Shown here piece by piece: positions 1 to 12,228 of a stretch of DNA of 64,000 bases; the stretch's first letter is position 1; the number at the start of each line of letters is the position of its first letter. The stretch spans positions 142,954-206,953 of the forward strand of contig WELA01013251.1 of NCBI GenBank assembly GCA_009602735.1. The letters are read 5' to 3'. Source of the DNA: Mesotaenium endlicherianum (taxonomy: Eukaryota; Streptophyta; Zygnematophyceae; Zygnematales; Mesotaeniaceae). The position numbers were made by a program, and so were the translations under genes. Under the pieces are notes generated by a model, which worked only from the letters and a program-made list of their open reading frames with translations, made no database searches and was not told where the DNA came from.

Positions 1-3000
1 CGCGCGGGGGCGTGCGCGCGCAGCGCCCGGTTGGCGCAGCGCAGCACCTGCATGACGCGCGCGTCCAGGCGCAGGTCCTCGCGGCCCTTGAGTAGGTACG
101 CGTACGCACGCCCGTCGGACCCCAGCAGCGCCACGCGCTTGGGCCGCGTCTTGGTGCTCAGCACCTCCGCCTCCTCCTCCACGCCCGCAATCGTCACCAG
201 CCCCGCCGCTCCCCACGCCGCTTCCGCCACCCCCGCCCCTGTCCCCGCCCCCGACCCCGTCCTCGACCCTGGCGCCGCAGGTTCCGAGTCTGCCATGGGG
301 GACGAGAAGCCCAGGTGGGGCAAGAGCGTGGCCTCCAGGCCGGGCATGGGCGCGGCGGAGAGGTCCAGGGAGGGCAGGCGGGGGGCCACGTCGCCGACGC
401 GCAGCTTGCGTTTCTGGTGGGCGGAGAGCAGCACGGCGGCGCGCTCCAGCACGCGGCCCCTGCCCGCCACCTCGCCGGCGTGCACGGGCGGCGTCCTGAG
501 CTGCGCCACCGCCTCTTTCAGGGGGCCCTGCAGGCGGCTCTGAAACCACAGCTGGTACGGGGTGCCCGCGGGCTGCGCCGTGACTGCCAGCTGGCCCTCC
601 AGGAGGGCGACAAATGGCGCCATGACGGACGAGTACCGCGCCGCCAGCTGCTCGGCGGGTGTAGGCGTGGATGAGGTGGCGTGCAGCCGGAGCGCGGAGA
701 GCGCGCGCATCACCTGGGGGTGCAGGTCCTGCAGGAGTGCCAGCCACTGCTCCTCCCACAGCGTGGCCATGCCGCTCAGCTGCTGCGCCAGCTGCCAGGT
801 GTCGCTCACCAGCGTCCCCTGCTGCTCGCCCTGGTGCAAACGCCCACCCCCCCCACCACCATTACTCCTTAATTTGCAGCAGCAAGACTATGGACATGCA
901 TGCAGTATATGGCCTCTCTAAATCCCCACCAACAATATCCCTCTCTTCTGCTGTGTCAAGATACGCTCGACTCAACAGTCACACACGCACGCATGCAGGC
1001 ACACAATTGTCAAGCACCCGTCCTCGATCGACTCCCACAGCGGCTGCAGGGCTGGGCTGCGACAAGGGCCCCCCCATCTCTCACACCCTTCTATCACAGG
1101 GCACGGCCCATCACTCAACCAAGCCAGCAGCAGGAGAGAAGACAGTGGGAGGGAACCGTGCGATGAGATGGAGGAGGTGGCGAAGGCTCACGATGTGGGC
1201 CATGAGGTGCGAGGCATGGTCGGAACGGGCGGCAGCCGCCTTTTCCGCGACAGCATGGTACACGAGGGTCCAAGGAGCGGCCTTGGCCAGCGCCGCCACC
1301 AGCGTGCCCACCAGCCGCCTCACCGCCGGCTCCTCGTGGGCCGCCATGTGGGCCACCAGCTGGGGAATCACAGCCTGCACACCAGCACGCCAGTCAGGTC
1401 AACTTGTGACCGCCGCTGCCTGCCTGCTGGCCTGCCTGCCTGACTGCCTCGCTACCTGCCTTTGCGTGAAACTTGCGGGTGGACCTCGCCAGAATGTGAT
1501 AGCTTGGGAGGACCACAGACCAAAACAAGCCCCTCAATTCTCAATACAAACCCAAATACCTGATGCCATCCAAAGGAAAGAGCCACAGGAGGAGGAGGAG
1601 GAGGAGGAGCAGCAGCAGCAGCCTTACCTGCCAAGGCAGGGGCGGCACGGCCGCGATGCACGCCTGCAGCTCCTCCTCCATGGCGGGGCCGCAGCGTGCC
1701 AGCAGGTCCAGCAGCTGCAGCATGGCGTGCATGGGCATGTCCTCCCTGGCCCCCTTCACCCCGGCGGTGCCCCCACCCCCAGCCCCCGCCCCCGCCCCGC
1801 TCTGAGCCCCGCTGCGGCCGCACTTTCCCAGCACTCCCTGCTGCTGCTGCTGCTGCTGCACGTGTGCGATGGAGAGGAACTGGCACAAAGAGCGGGCGGC
1901 CAGAGCCAATGGCCCCAGGCGCCGCCGCACCAGCCTGCGCCAGACGGCGAGCGCAGCATCCGCCACTTGTTGTGCCTCCGCTGCAGATAACGGCACGCCT
2001 CCCTCTTCTGCCGCCTGCTGCCCGGTCTCCACCTGCACCTGCCTGTGGAGGTCCCTGCCTGAGGCGTCGCCTCCTGGCGCCTTATCTGCGGCCAGGTCTG
2101 CAGCTGCCGCCCCCTCGATAAGCTCTGCACAGCGTGCAATCAACGCATGCACGCCACCTGGCAGCTCCTGCGCGCCCTGAATGACATCCAGCACCGAGTC
2201 CGACAGCTGCGCGCGTTCCGCTGCACTCAAGCTGGCGCTGAGGCTCATCCCGATGTCTGCTGGCAGGCCCTGCAAGAGCGCCCCGCTGCCGCGCTTGCCG
2301 CTGCCGCTGCCGCCTCCTCCTTCTCCTGCCACTCTATCTTCCCACTCCCCCTCCTCGGAGGTGCGGGCAGCGGCGCTTCCGAGCTGGCGGCACCAGGTGC
2401 CGAACGTGAACCAGGCCTTGGCTGAAGGGGGGCACACGCACGCGGCGGCCCACGCAGCTGCACCTGGCAGATAGAGCGCGCACCTGGCAGCCTCATCCTC
2501 ATCCTCATCCTCATCCCCATTGTCCGCAGGCAAGGGGCTGCTCGCACCCAAGCCGGGCGACACAGCGTCAGCAGCAACAGCAGCAGCAGCAACAGCAGCA
2601 GCAGCAACGATGCTGCAGTCCTGAGGTGACCTCCTGGCCCACTTGGCCAGCTTCAGGCACTCTTGGGCGGTGGTAGCGGCCGCCGGCAGCAGCGGGGTGG
2701 CCCCCTCCACCAGGTACTGCCTGTTCCGCTGCCACAGCTGCACCAGCGCATCTTGGCGCGCTCCCTCGGCATAGTCCAGCTGGAGCTTCATGTACGCCGC
2801 ATCCCCCGCGCCGCTTCTCAACAGCCGCTCCGAGCCATAGCCATGGCCGTATCCATCCACATCGTCGCCGTCGCCGTCGCCAGACTGGAGGAGGAGGCGG
2901 CGGGCGGCGCGGTAGTTGCCCTGCTTGCGGGCCAGGCAGCTGAGCTGCGCGTGCAGGCGCGAGGTGTCGTGCGCAGAGGGCGCCACCACTCGCCAGGCGC

Positions 3001-6000
3001 GCGCCAGCTTCAGCCAGGGCTCGCTGCTCTGATGCGCCACATCGAGGGGGTACTGCATGGCCCTTCTCAAGCCACTTGTCGCCGCCACACTTGTCGCACC
3101 CGTGCCACGTGCACCCTCAAGAATCTCCTTTCCCACAGCACTGGCAGCCCTGCTGCTGCTGCTGTTCTGAGGGGCTGCCAGCATCGACTCCGCTGCCCGC
3201 TCGAGTGCGTCCAGGCCCCCGCAGTGCAGCAGCAGTGGCAGGGACTGGTGGCAGCTGGCGAGCGCCGCCAGCTGGAGGGGCACCTCCAGCAGGGCTCGGG
3301 CGGACTGCAGCGACTCCAGGGCCTCCTGGGGTGCCAGCTGGCGCATGCACAGCATGGCGCGCAGGGCGAGAAGCTCGCTGCGCACCAGCGCCTGCCTGGG
3401 GTCCGCGGTGAGCAGCAGCGAGGAGGGCGCGCTCTGGGGGGTGCGGTCCAGCGCCTGCTGCGCCCCCGAGAAGTCGTGAGCGTCGAAGCAGGCCAGCGCC
3501 TGAATGGCGCTCATGTCCACCCCCACGCCGAACGAGCTGCCGCCGCCGATTCCGGCGCCTTCTACTGCTGCTGCTGCAGCGGCGGCGGCGGCAACAGCTA
3601 CGCCCTTCGAGCCGGCATGTGCGCTCTGCTTCGTGCGCAGCACCTGTACTTCCTGCGGCAGTGGTAACCATCGGCCGTGGCACGGACCCAGCCCACAGTT
3701 TTGTAAGCAAGGGTGGGGCAGGGCAGGCATGAGACGTGCAGGAGACTGGGGTTCCCTACAGAGTGCATGGGCTCAGGGTAGCTGCTAGGCCATCATGCAG
3801 TATGAGAAGGACCAGGACCAGCCCAGCAGACACGCATACAGGCTCCACCCAACGCCCCTTGCAGTGCAAAGGTTCTGTTGCGGCCAAAACACGTCTTGCA
3901 GAGAAGCGTCGTAGGCTGCTGCGTGCTCGAACTCTGTCAACTGTGTCTTCGTCTGTGCCAAACACATTCAATATCGTGTGTGAATGCAAACGTGTGTATG
4001 TGTATGTGTGCGCGCGCGCAAGTGTGTGTTGTTGGAGGAGGGGTGGGCGGTATGCGTGTGCGCGCGTGCATGAGGGTACCTGCAGCCAGGAGTCCATGGC
4101 CTCCCAGTCGCTCATGGCAGCATAGCTCTCGAGCGCCCGCGCAATGCAGAACTGGCTGGTCTCTGCGTCCAGCACATGAGCATGTGACGACAGCATGTGC
4201 GCCACGTGTGCAGCCGCCTGCTCATGCTGACCTGCCGCCTGCAGCGAGAGCACCCGCAGCCAGCCAAGTGGTCCCCACAGGCTGCTGGCCTCCTCTCTGT
4301 TGACCCCCTCCTCTGAGAGCCAGCTGGCGAAAGAGGAGGCCGCCCACAGGCGCAGCCCCTCCAATGCGTCGCTGTCGCCAAGGTGGCGCAAAGAGAGCGC
4401 CATGTGGCGCAGCCAGTGGAGTGCATCCTTCCACGCGCGCGGCTTCGTCCGCAGGCTGGGAATACCGCCGCTGCCGCCCGATCTGTCCCGCGAGGAGGCA
4501 GGCGGCGAGGGAGAGTGGGACGCCGCGGCAGCGGCGCGGGCAGCCGCGCTCGCCACCTGGCGGAGCTCTGCCAGCCGAACACCCGCGTGTCGAACCGCCC
4601 CCTCGTGGTCCTCCAGGGCCACGCACGCGTGCAGCAGGGGCTCGCGCACGCGCGCAAACCAGTCCTCGCACACCCGCCTGTTGGCCCGGAAGAACAGCAG
4701 GCTGCTGCTGCTGCTGCTGCTGCTGCTCTGGGGGCCTGCCAGCTGGGCCGCGCACCCCCCCCGGGAGGCGGAGAACACGGCCCTCTCAAGCGCGTCCACA
4801 AACTCCAGCAGCAGGCGCATTGGCAGCAGGCTGGCCTTGCCCTTGCCCGCGCCCAGGCGCTCGCCCTCCAGCTCCCCTCCTGAATCCAGCAGCAGCAGCA
4901 GCAGGGGCGGAGAGCACGGCCTGGAGACCTCGCCCAGGTGCTTCTCCAGGGCTGCAAAGGTGGCAGAAGGCCCCCCCAGGTGAGTGCGCAGTCTCTGCGG
5001 AATCAGCTGCTGCGCCGCCACTTGTACGGCCCACAGCGCCAGGGCCGCCTCGCTCCACCCCAGAGCACCCGCGCCGTCGCCATCGTGGTCAACCAGCCCC
5101 TGCCCCTGCCCCTGCCCCAGCTCCTGCCTCAGTGTGCCACTTGTCAGGCTGTGAGTGAGCCGCTGCAGCCAGCTGGCAGGGTACAGCATGGGCTTCTGGC
5201 AGAGGAAGTTGACAACCATGGCCAGCTGGGGCAAGCTCAGGGCCAGAGCCACTCCCTCCTCCCCGCTGCCGCTGCCGTCGCCACCGCCCCACGAAGCTCC
5301 TCTCCCTTGCCTGGCACCCGCCAACACCATGTCTGCGGTGAGCCTCCCAGTGGCTCCCCCTCTCCCCCCCCACGCACCCCCCTCCCCATCGGCGCTCTGG
5401 GCAGACCAGGGCAGCCAGCCGTGGTACCAGAGGGCGGCAGGCGCGCACAGCGCCAGCAAGGTCCTCTGGCGAGGCGTGGGGCCGTCTCGGTCCGCCAGGT
5501 GGGCGATGAGGCGGGCTGCCAGAGCGTACTCGTGGAGGGGCAGCAGTCTCAGCAGCGGGGCCTGCGCTGCCGACGCCGCTGCCTCCTTACCCGCCTCCTG
5601 AGACTCCAGCAGAGCCTGCCAGGTCAGCAGCGCTGCATCCCTCACGGCCTCGTCCGGGTCCTCGGTGGCCCCCAGCAGCTTCTTGATGATGTCATCCTCC
5701 AGCTGCACGCTGTAAGCGTCCGTGCCGGCGCCCTCGCTCTCACCCTCAGCGGTGGCGGCAGCATCCGCAGCTGTATCTCCTACAGAGGCCGAAGATGTCG
5801 CAGCGACGAGGCCAGGGGAGCTAAGCGCAGCAAGCCACTCCAGCGCTGCCACCTTGACGGCCGCGCTGGCGCCCCTGCCCAGCGCACCCTGCAGGAGGAG
5901 GCTTGCAAAGCTCACAGAGCGCGCCACTGCGGCTGCTGCCGCTGCCCGGGCTAGGGAGGGGGAGGGGGCCTCCCGGCTCGACCGGTGGTAACTCCCCGTT

Positions 6001-7015
6001 GGCTTGTCATTGTCACGAAGACAGGAAAGGGAGTTCATGGTGAGCTGGCGCACGGCCTGCAGGAGCGACAGCTGGAGCCGCGGGTACCAGCTCAGGCACG
6101 GGTCCAGCATGCCCGCCACCGATGTCAGCAGCCAGCTCACCAGGGCAGCGTTCCGACCTGCCACCCCCTTGACGCCCTCGCCCCCGTCCTTGCCGCGCCC
6201 AGCTGGAATCGGCTGCCTCTCTTCTTTGGAGCTGTCTGAACGGGAGCTGGCCTTAGGGAGGGCCAGAGCGAGGGCAAGGGCCTGGATGTTAAAGTGTAAG
6301 ACGGACTCTAGCTCCGCCTCCAATAGCTCGCCCCGCTCAGCAGCTTCCTGCAAAGTGGGCGACGGGCTCCTCTGTGCGTCATTCTCTCCCCCCTCCTGCT
6401 GCCCCTCAGCACGGGCCGCTGAGCCTCCCCCCACCTGGAGGCCGCGGAGGCGGCAGAGGGCCCTGCACAAGCACTCAGTCTCCCTCTGCAATGAGTCGGC
6501 AGCCTCTGCGGCCGTGGGCGCGTGGGGATGCTCCAGGAGGTAAGCATAGAGAGCGGCCGCGCGCATGGCCGCCACCTGGCAGGGGTGCAGCCGGATCCAC
6601 GGCACCAGCGTGGACGTCAGCAGCCGCCGGATGCTGCCGGGAGGCGCGGGGCTGCCGCCCTCCAGACTCCGCAGGATCTGCATGAGGCTCGTTAGAATCG
6701 AGCACGTATGCTCTGCGCTTGCACACGTTGTCGCCAGACATCGCCCCATCTGTCCCAGGGCTTGCTCCCTGTGGTCGGCAAAGAGGGGGCCCAGCACGGC
6801 GGCAAACACTTGCAGGCCGCGGGCCAACCCCTGGGCTGCCCAGGAGGGGCTCCAGGTGGCCTCCACCACGGAGGCAGCGCACGTCTGAAAGCGCGCCAGC
6901 AGCGCGCGCGCTTCGCACACCACCTCGGGCGGGCTGGAGGCACCCAGGGGCCCCGGCATGCTTCCCTCCAGAAGGGCCAGAAAGCACATGGCCAGCGCCT
7001 CCAGTCTATCTAGCT

Positions 7016-7049
<34 letters not shown>

Positions 7050-9010
7050 AGCGGGAGAGGAGGAGGAGGACGAGGAGGGGGGACTGACACCTGCCCCTGC
7101 CCCCGCGCCCACTCCCGTTCCCATGGCCCCGGAGGGGTCCTCGGGGGGAGTAGGTGCTGCAAGAGCCTCCATGTCTTCCAGAAGCTTCAGCAGCAGCGTA
7201 TGTGCAAAGGCAGAGCTGGCGGCCCACAGACTGCGGACGTGCACGAAGAAGCGTGCGATCTGGCGGCAGTGGCTGGCGGCCGTGGGCGGCGGCAGGGCGG
7301 CCTCCTCCAGCGCCCAGCCCAGCAGCAGGTCCACCACGTCCTCAAAGGACGGCTGGAGCGCGCGCGGGTAGTGCTGCGCCAGAGCGCTCAGGGCGGCAAG
7401 AAGGGGCGGCAGGAGCCCCATGGGCGTGCCCTCGTCCTCCAGCAGCGCCTGGCACGCCTGCATGACGCTGGGCAGGTGGCGCTCCAGCCCCACGGCGCCG
7501 CGCCCGCTGGCGACGAAGGACGCGAGCGCCACCAGGGCCTGGCTGCAGCTGCTGCTGCTGCTGCTACTGAGGTCATCGCTGCCTCCTCCTCCCCCTCCTC
7601 CTGTGACCTTCTTGAGCTGTGCCAGGCTCCAGCTGAGCATGCGCTCCAGGCCTGGCGTGGCACGAACCCCCGCCTCCCCACCCTCCCCCCCGGCGCGGAC
7701 AGAACCCAGAACCCCACCCCCAGCGTCGAGTAACTGAGTGATCGCATGATCGAAAGATTGATTGACTCGACCAAGTTTACAACACTCTGCAAAACTGTGT
7801 CCTGTCCCGTTTGTTGCATCCCTGGTTTGCTACATGACCCGGGGATTGCAGGCCACGGGGTTGGGGTCAAGTGACGATCAGAGCTCGTAAAAGTAGGCTT
7901 GGCATATACATTGTCGTCCTAGGGCCTTGACCTGTTGACCTGCAAGTGGGAGGGGGCGATATGTGGAAACGTGCAGGGGGGGCTATGCGGTGAATCAGTA
8001 AAATGGTGAAGAAGAACCCAAGGTACTTCTCAATCCCGTGTATGTCCCCTCACAGGGTGTCTCTCGCCCCACATGCGCATCCAACGCAGGACATGCCTGA
8101 GGTTCCAGACGATGACCCAGATCACCATGACGGCATGATGTTGAAGAAATGTTGAAGGGTTCGGGAAGTGAACAACGCCACGCAGAAGACGAGGGAGTCT
8201 TCGAACCTGGAGGTGGAGCTCCTGCACTATGGCCATGGCTGGGTTGTCCTCGAGCTGCTGCCGCTCCTGCGGCTCCATATGCAACTGCTGCAGCATGGCT
8301 TACTTCCGGATTCCTGCAAAGAGCACCCGCCCTCGCATGCGTGCGTGTGAGAAGTGCCGCATCGCGTATAACCCAACTCTTGCATTGAGGCTCAGCGGAT
8401 CGCACCTTCTTACGTGACGTATGATTCTCAGAAGTGAACATACACATTAAGCGAGCTGTTGCACATCTGCAGGTTGAAGCACACCTTGCTTTGCCCCATC
8501 TCCACTTCCTTCACTATTTTTTTATGCCTGTCATGCATGTCCATCTTTATACAGTAAGTTGTAGTATTGATCACGTCACTTATAAGAGGATGCTCAAACT
8601 TACATGGTAAACTAATCCACATTGCTACGAGCAGGCATGCCTGACCAATAGCTTTTTCAGAATGTAAGGTCCGCACAGGTGTGTAAGAAAGCAAGAATAT
8701 GAAGCACCCCACTTCTGACATTGTTTCCCGGGGGTTTAGATGAACTTGTGAAGTGTGCAAGGCCATAGTACATATTCTGATATGCCATCACTCACTTATC
8801 AGAGGTGAGCCGTTGTAGGGTCGAAAACAATCGTCCGCCGCTCTTGCGAACCAATAGAGTGCCCTGGGGTTGCTGAAGCAGGAGAACAAGACTGCTCAAT
8901 GCACCAGCTCTCTCCCCCGGCGAGTGCCCGCTGCCAGTAACTTCAGGGGATGCAACAGAAAGGTGATGAAAGAGTTGCTGCAGGGCGGCACTGATGCTGG
9001 CATCGCCCAT
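1..9010 (-). CDS. SMG1: SMG1, PI3K-like kinase of nonsense-mediated mRNA decay (3' end off window)
   Basis: SMG1 phosphorylates UPF1 at SQ/TQ sites during nonsense-mediated decay, with SMG8 and SMG9. Exons read on the minus strand: 9010-8796 (start; an in-frame stop lies three codons upstream; HEAT-type segment with QQPQGTLLVRKSGGRL), at least one unlocated exon, about 7735-4080, 3652-1628, 1374-1192 and 830 to beyond position 1. All placed junctions are GT-AG and in phase. Matches to animal SMG1, from memory of the family, run in order: FEDVVDLLLGW near 7330; FFRANRRVCEDWFARVR near 4680; SDWEAMDSWLQ at 4080; FAT-domain segments KAWFTFGTWCRQLG and AVWRRLVRRRLG in the 3652-1628 exon; VIPQL at 1374; TLWEEQWL near 770; and ALLGSDGRAYAYLLKGREDL near 110, the start of the kinase N-lobe. 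The active site and FATC tail lie outside the window. Poly-Q, poly-S and poly-A tracts swell the loops. Identification is firm; exact exon ends are inferred. Confidence 0.92.
3653..4079 (-). other. SMG1 intron with a TG/CG dinucleotide run
   Basis: Donor GTACCC at 4079 follows SWLQ and the acceptor GCAG ends at 3653. Both neighbouring exons are in phase 0. The intron holds a GTGTGTATG/CGCGCG alternating purine-pyrimidine stretch at about 3990-4060 on the plus strand. Although the reading frame stays open across much of it, the family alignment jumps from SWLQ directly to the segment after 3652, which supports splicing. Confidence 0.6.
7020..7049 (-). repeat. (CAG)10 triplet run encoding polyglutamine in SMG1
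   Basis: Ten uninterrupted CTG triplets on the plus strand read as ten glutamines in SMG1 on the minus strand, just before EKLDRLEAL. Related runs of the same triplet occur at about 1843-1860 (read as Gln), 2575-2610 (mostly Ala), 4702-4727 (Ser) and 7549-7566 (Ser), so the same repeat is used in different frames of one gene. Confidence 0.9.
7736..8795 (-). other. SMG1 intronic region holding an unlocated exon
   Basis: The first exon ends at 8796 on a good donor (GTGAGT) in phase 2. The large exon that follows can be read openly from about 7735. The family alignment lacks roughly 30-50 residues between them, and the phases do not match directly, so at least one small exon should lie here. 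I could not place it with confidence. Candidate minus-strand reading frames at 8030-8447 show no family match. An acceptor-like CAG lies at about 7733-7735. Confidence 0.5.
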
Positions 9011-9715
9011 ACGCTCTCAGAGTCAAACGTAAACTTCCAGACAGACAGGTCTTTTTTCCATTCCCAGCTGTGAATCACATTCTAGACTACAAACTATCTA
9101 AGCCCACATGCATGTCGTCCTGAGGTCGTTTTGGAAGTCAACTATAGCCATGAAGTGACAACCCGACCAGATTATGTTGCGTTAAGGTGATAGTCATGAG
9201 CAGGCATAGATTCAATGCATCCCGTGCAACTATAGACTGCCAGGACAAGCTTGTGACTTCGTCGCATCATCTACCACACAATCATTTCACAGTCCATATG
9301 GGGGTGAAGCGACGAAAAATGTTCGTGTCCAAATGTGTCCTGCCCAGTCCTGCCCTTCTCGACTGGCTTTTTGATATCGACTGACAACCCGGCGTATAAT
9401 CCAGCAGGACATGCATAAACCACGTCGATTGCGGTCCACGATAGGAACAAGGTGGTCAACGAGTGTGACGGGCCTGGCTGTTGCTGGCGGTGGGGCCCAG
9501 TGGGGACGCATGATTACAGTTTATTTCGACGCAAATTTACCGTAAGGGGCAGTAAGGGGTTAAACTTCTCGGGACTTTTATAGTTCACCGGAATTTATTA
9601 GATACTTGGCATATCTTTCCATAGATTGTTTTTTGCATTATTTCTCCATTCAGATAAGTTCAGTGCCCCTGTGGTGATGTGGGAAAGCGAGTAAATTGCC
9701 TGCAAGGGACGGAAG
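9011..9715. other. divergent intergenic region, SMG1 and hydrolase
   Basis: About 700 bases lie between the SMG1 start (minus) and the likely hydrolase start (plus). The region is lower in GC than either gene. I see no conserved coding and no clear TATA box at a useful distance. It must hold the 5' untranslated regions and promoters of both genes, possibly as one bidirectional promoter (inference). Confidence 0.45.
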
Positions 9716-12228
9716 TTGCATGCAGACACGCCAGCTAGAGGCAAGCATGGGGGCAGCAAACAGAGGGCGTATGCACATGTTGCCTTCTTCATTGTATTCA
9801 GGTTACTGATTATGGCCACAACTCTGGGGTTCTTCCCGCCGCGCTTCAATTTTTTCCAGTATACTGCAAAGACTGCTAGACACAACATGCCGCAGGTAAG
9901 TGCCACCAGCAACGAGACTTTGAAGCTTCGTCTACCGGATGGGAGGCGAGTCTCTTATCTCGAGAAGGGGGCGACTCCGGGAGAAGCACGGCACAATCTT
10001 CTGGTTCTTCATGGTCTTGGGTCATCACGCCTGGCCAATATGCCAGGTAGTAAATTCGAGCTTAGGGCTTGTACTCCTGCGCGGGTTTTTTTGTTGTTAT
10101 TAACCTGGCTTCATTCAGAATGCAGCTCTTGAAGTGCTTTTGCTTTTTCTAAAAATACTCATGAAGACACTCATAGCAGTTGCTCTGGTCAAAAAAAATC
10201 ATTTCGCTGTCATAAGAATGGGCGAAGACCGATGTTGACGCGAGTTAGTCAGCTCAAAGATGCTCGACATGGTAAGTACTATTCGCATACCAGGGGGGCC
10301 GGAAAGGCTGAAGATGAGCTCAGAGGAATGGCACAGACGTGATGGTGGTCATTCAGCCTCCTCGCTATCCTCTCTTTGGTGCAGGGGTTAGCGACAATCT
10401 CTTGCGGGACTTTGGAGTGCGTCTGGTGGCAGTCGACCGCGCTGGTTATGGCCGGTCAGACCCTGCTCCGTCGCTGACGTTCGAGTCGGCAGCGAAGGAC
10501 ATAGCTCTGATGGCAGACCTGCTGGCCTTTGGTGACAAGTTCTGGCTCCTGGGTTACAGTGGAGGTGGCGCCTTCTGCTGGGCGGCTGCGAGGTACATCC
10601 CCGAGAGAGTAGCTGGCATCGCCATGTGGGCCCCCGTGGGCTGCTACTTCTGGAAGGTACATGAAACCTCCCCTTCACTGCAACATGCTGCAGCACTCAG
10701 TAGCTTTGGAGGCAAAGAGAAGGGAGGGAGCCATGAGAGATGATCATGCAATCTCGAAATACGATGATTTTTAAGAATCATCTGTTGTTTTTCTTTTGAG
10801 TCTGTGATCTCGTATTGCTTGGGGGTGGGTAGGAAGGAGGCAGGTGGGTTCCCTGAAGCCTGGCCATTAAAGGCAGGGGGTAGACTACACCGTACTATGC
10901 TAGGCTAGGCTATGCTAGGCTAGGCTAAGCTAGACTAGGCTAGATTGTGGGCTGAGAAAGAACCCAGCTCTGTGCCTGGCCCACCCATTGTGCACAAGCA
11001 GGCACCAGAAAAGAAAAGTGGACTCTGTTACCTGCCCTGTTGTCCTTTTTACCCTCCCCCCCTCACCCCCTTAGATGACGCACTTCCACATATAATAGTA
11101 TCCTATGTTCCACCCACACATTTGTTGTCGGAAAGAGGCTCATGGTCCTTGGCAGCTGGAGCTTGTTCCTCCAACCACTAGCAGCAGCAGCTGCAGCAGC
11201 AGCGGCAAATGGGGCCATGCCTCACGGACTCGCTACCAGCCAGTGGCAGGCACAGCTCCGCCCAGCCATCCGCAAGAGAGTGACACGTGTGTGCACCTGT
11301 GTGGGCGGGCGAGGATGCCTGCAGGGCATCACAGACAGCCAGCGCACGGAGATGATGGCAGCCATGTCCGACCACTCACGCATGCTGCTGCAGTTCGGCG
11401 GCCACGTGCCCGCCTTCCTCACGCGCCTGCTGGTGCGCTACTTCATGGTGCCCCAGGCCGGGCGGCCGTGGGTGGAGCGCTGCCAGGCGCGCCTGTCGGA
11501 GCCAGACCGACGCCACCTGGCGCAGCCCCGGCCCGCGGAGCTGATGCTGGCCGACAATGCGGAGTCCATCGGGCACCACAACGGCGGCCTAGGAATGGCC
11601 AAGGTGCACGCGCACGCCCCCACTATTTGGCTTGCCACAACCTCATGCCCTGGCCGACTTTTCTCCTCCCCCCCCCTGAGTTTGTTGCACAGTTGCTGGG
11701 AGCATGGAATGTAATAGAGGGGGTCGGGAGGGGGAGGTGATAATGAACCGTGTCTCCCTTTGCCTTGGCGCTGCATGGCGCTATCCTTTCTGCCCGTGTG
11801 GTGTGCCTGGCCCAGCATGGCCTGCCTCTTCCTTCACAGCCTGGCCAAGCCTGCTGAAAGCCCTCATATACGACATGTGTCGCTCCCGTGTTGGCCAGGA
11901 TCTGGAGCTCTTCCACCGGCGCTGGCCGTTTGAGCCTGCTGAAGTGGCGGAGCGCTTCAAGGGCCCCATGCACATCTGGCAGGGCAGCGATGACAATCTC
12001 GTGCCAGCCAGCCTGCAGAGGTGGGTCCGCGAGCAGGTGCCAGGTCTCGTCACGCTCCACGAGCTGCCAAGGGAAGGCCACCTGTCGTGGTTCTGCTACA
12101 ATGAGGACGCCCATCGAGAAGTGCTGACTACGCTCTTTGGGGAGAGGGGCGAGGGTGGAGGAGACGGCGTGAGGGCCAGAAGCCACGTCAGCAAAGGACG
12201 GTATGTGGAGCCCAGAGGAAGGCTGTAG
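9716..12228 (+). CDS. alpha/beta-hydrolase, plant type, membrane-anchored N-terminus (multi-exon)
   Basis: Exons: about 9716-10046, 10385-10656, 11335-11603 and about 11840-12228 (stop TAG 12226-12228). The first two introns have GT-AG ends and fit in phase; the third junction does not fit in phase as I can place it, so its ends are uncertain. Family marks in order: LRLPDGRRVSYLEKGA; LVLHGLGSS (oxyanion loop); VDRAGYGRSD; nucleophile elbow LLGYSGGGAF; acidic residue in WQGSDDNLVP; histidine in REGHLSWF. This completes a Ser-Asp-His triad. A hydrophobic stretch near the start (VAFFIVFRLLIM) fits the N-terminal anchor of plant relatives. The substrate is unknown; plant members are annotated only as hydrolases. 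Starts at 9716 or at the ATG at 9812 are both possible. A good donor-like CAG-GTAAGT at about 9893 sits inside exon 1 and may give alternative splicing. Confidence 0.8.
10895..10943. repeat. GGCTA-type pentamer tandem repeat in hydrolase intron 2
   Basis: An imperfect run of CTAGG/GGCTA units (variants CTATG, CTAAG, CTAGA) of about nine units lies in the long intron between hydrolase exons 2 and 3. It is a simple microsatellite with no sign of function. Confidence 0.8.

Noticed and set aside
671-1990. Plus-strand open frame of 439 codons overlapping SMG1
   Set aside because: It lies opposite well-matched SMG1 exons, is biased by GC-rich low-complexity sequence and shows no domain. It is a shadow of the real gene.
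4300-5954. Long plus-strand open frames opposite the large SMG1 exon
   Set aside because: Shadows caused by high GC and few stop codons. The minus-strand frame carries the conserved kinase-family segments.
8030-8296. Minus-strand open frame (88 codons) with a hydrophobic stretch, inside the SMG1 5' intron region
   Set aside because: No family match, no clear splice links and it does not fit the missing SMG1 segment. Kept only as part of the unresolved region.
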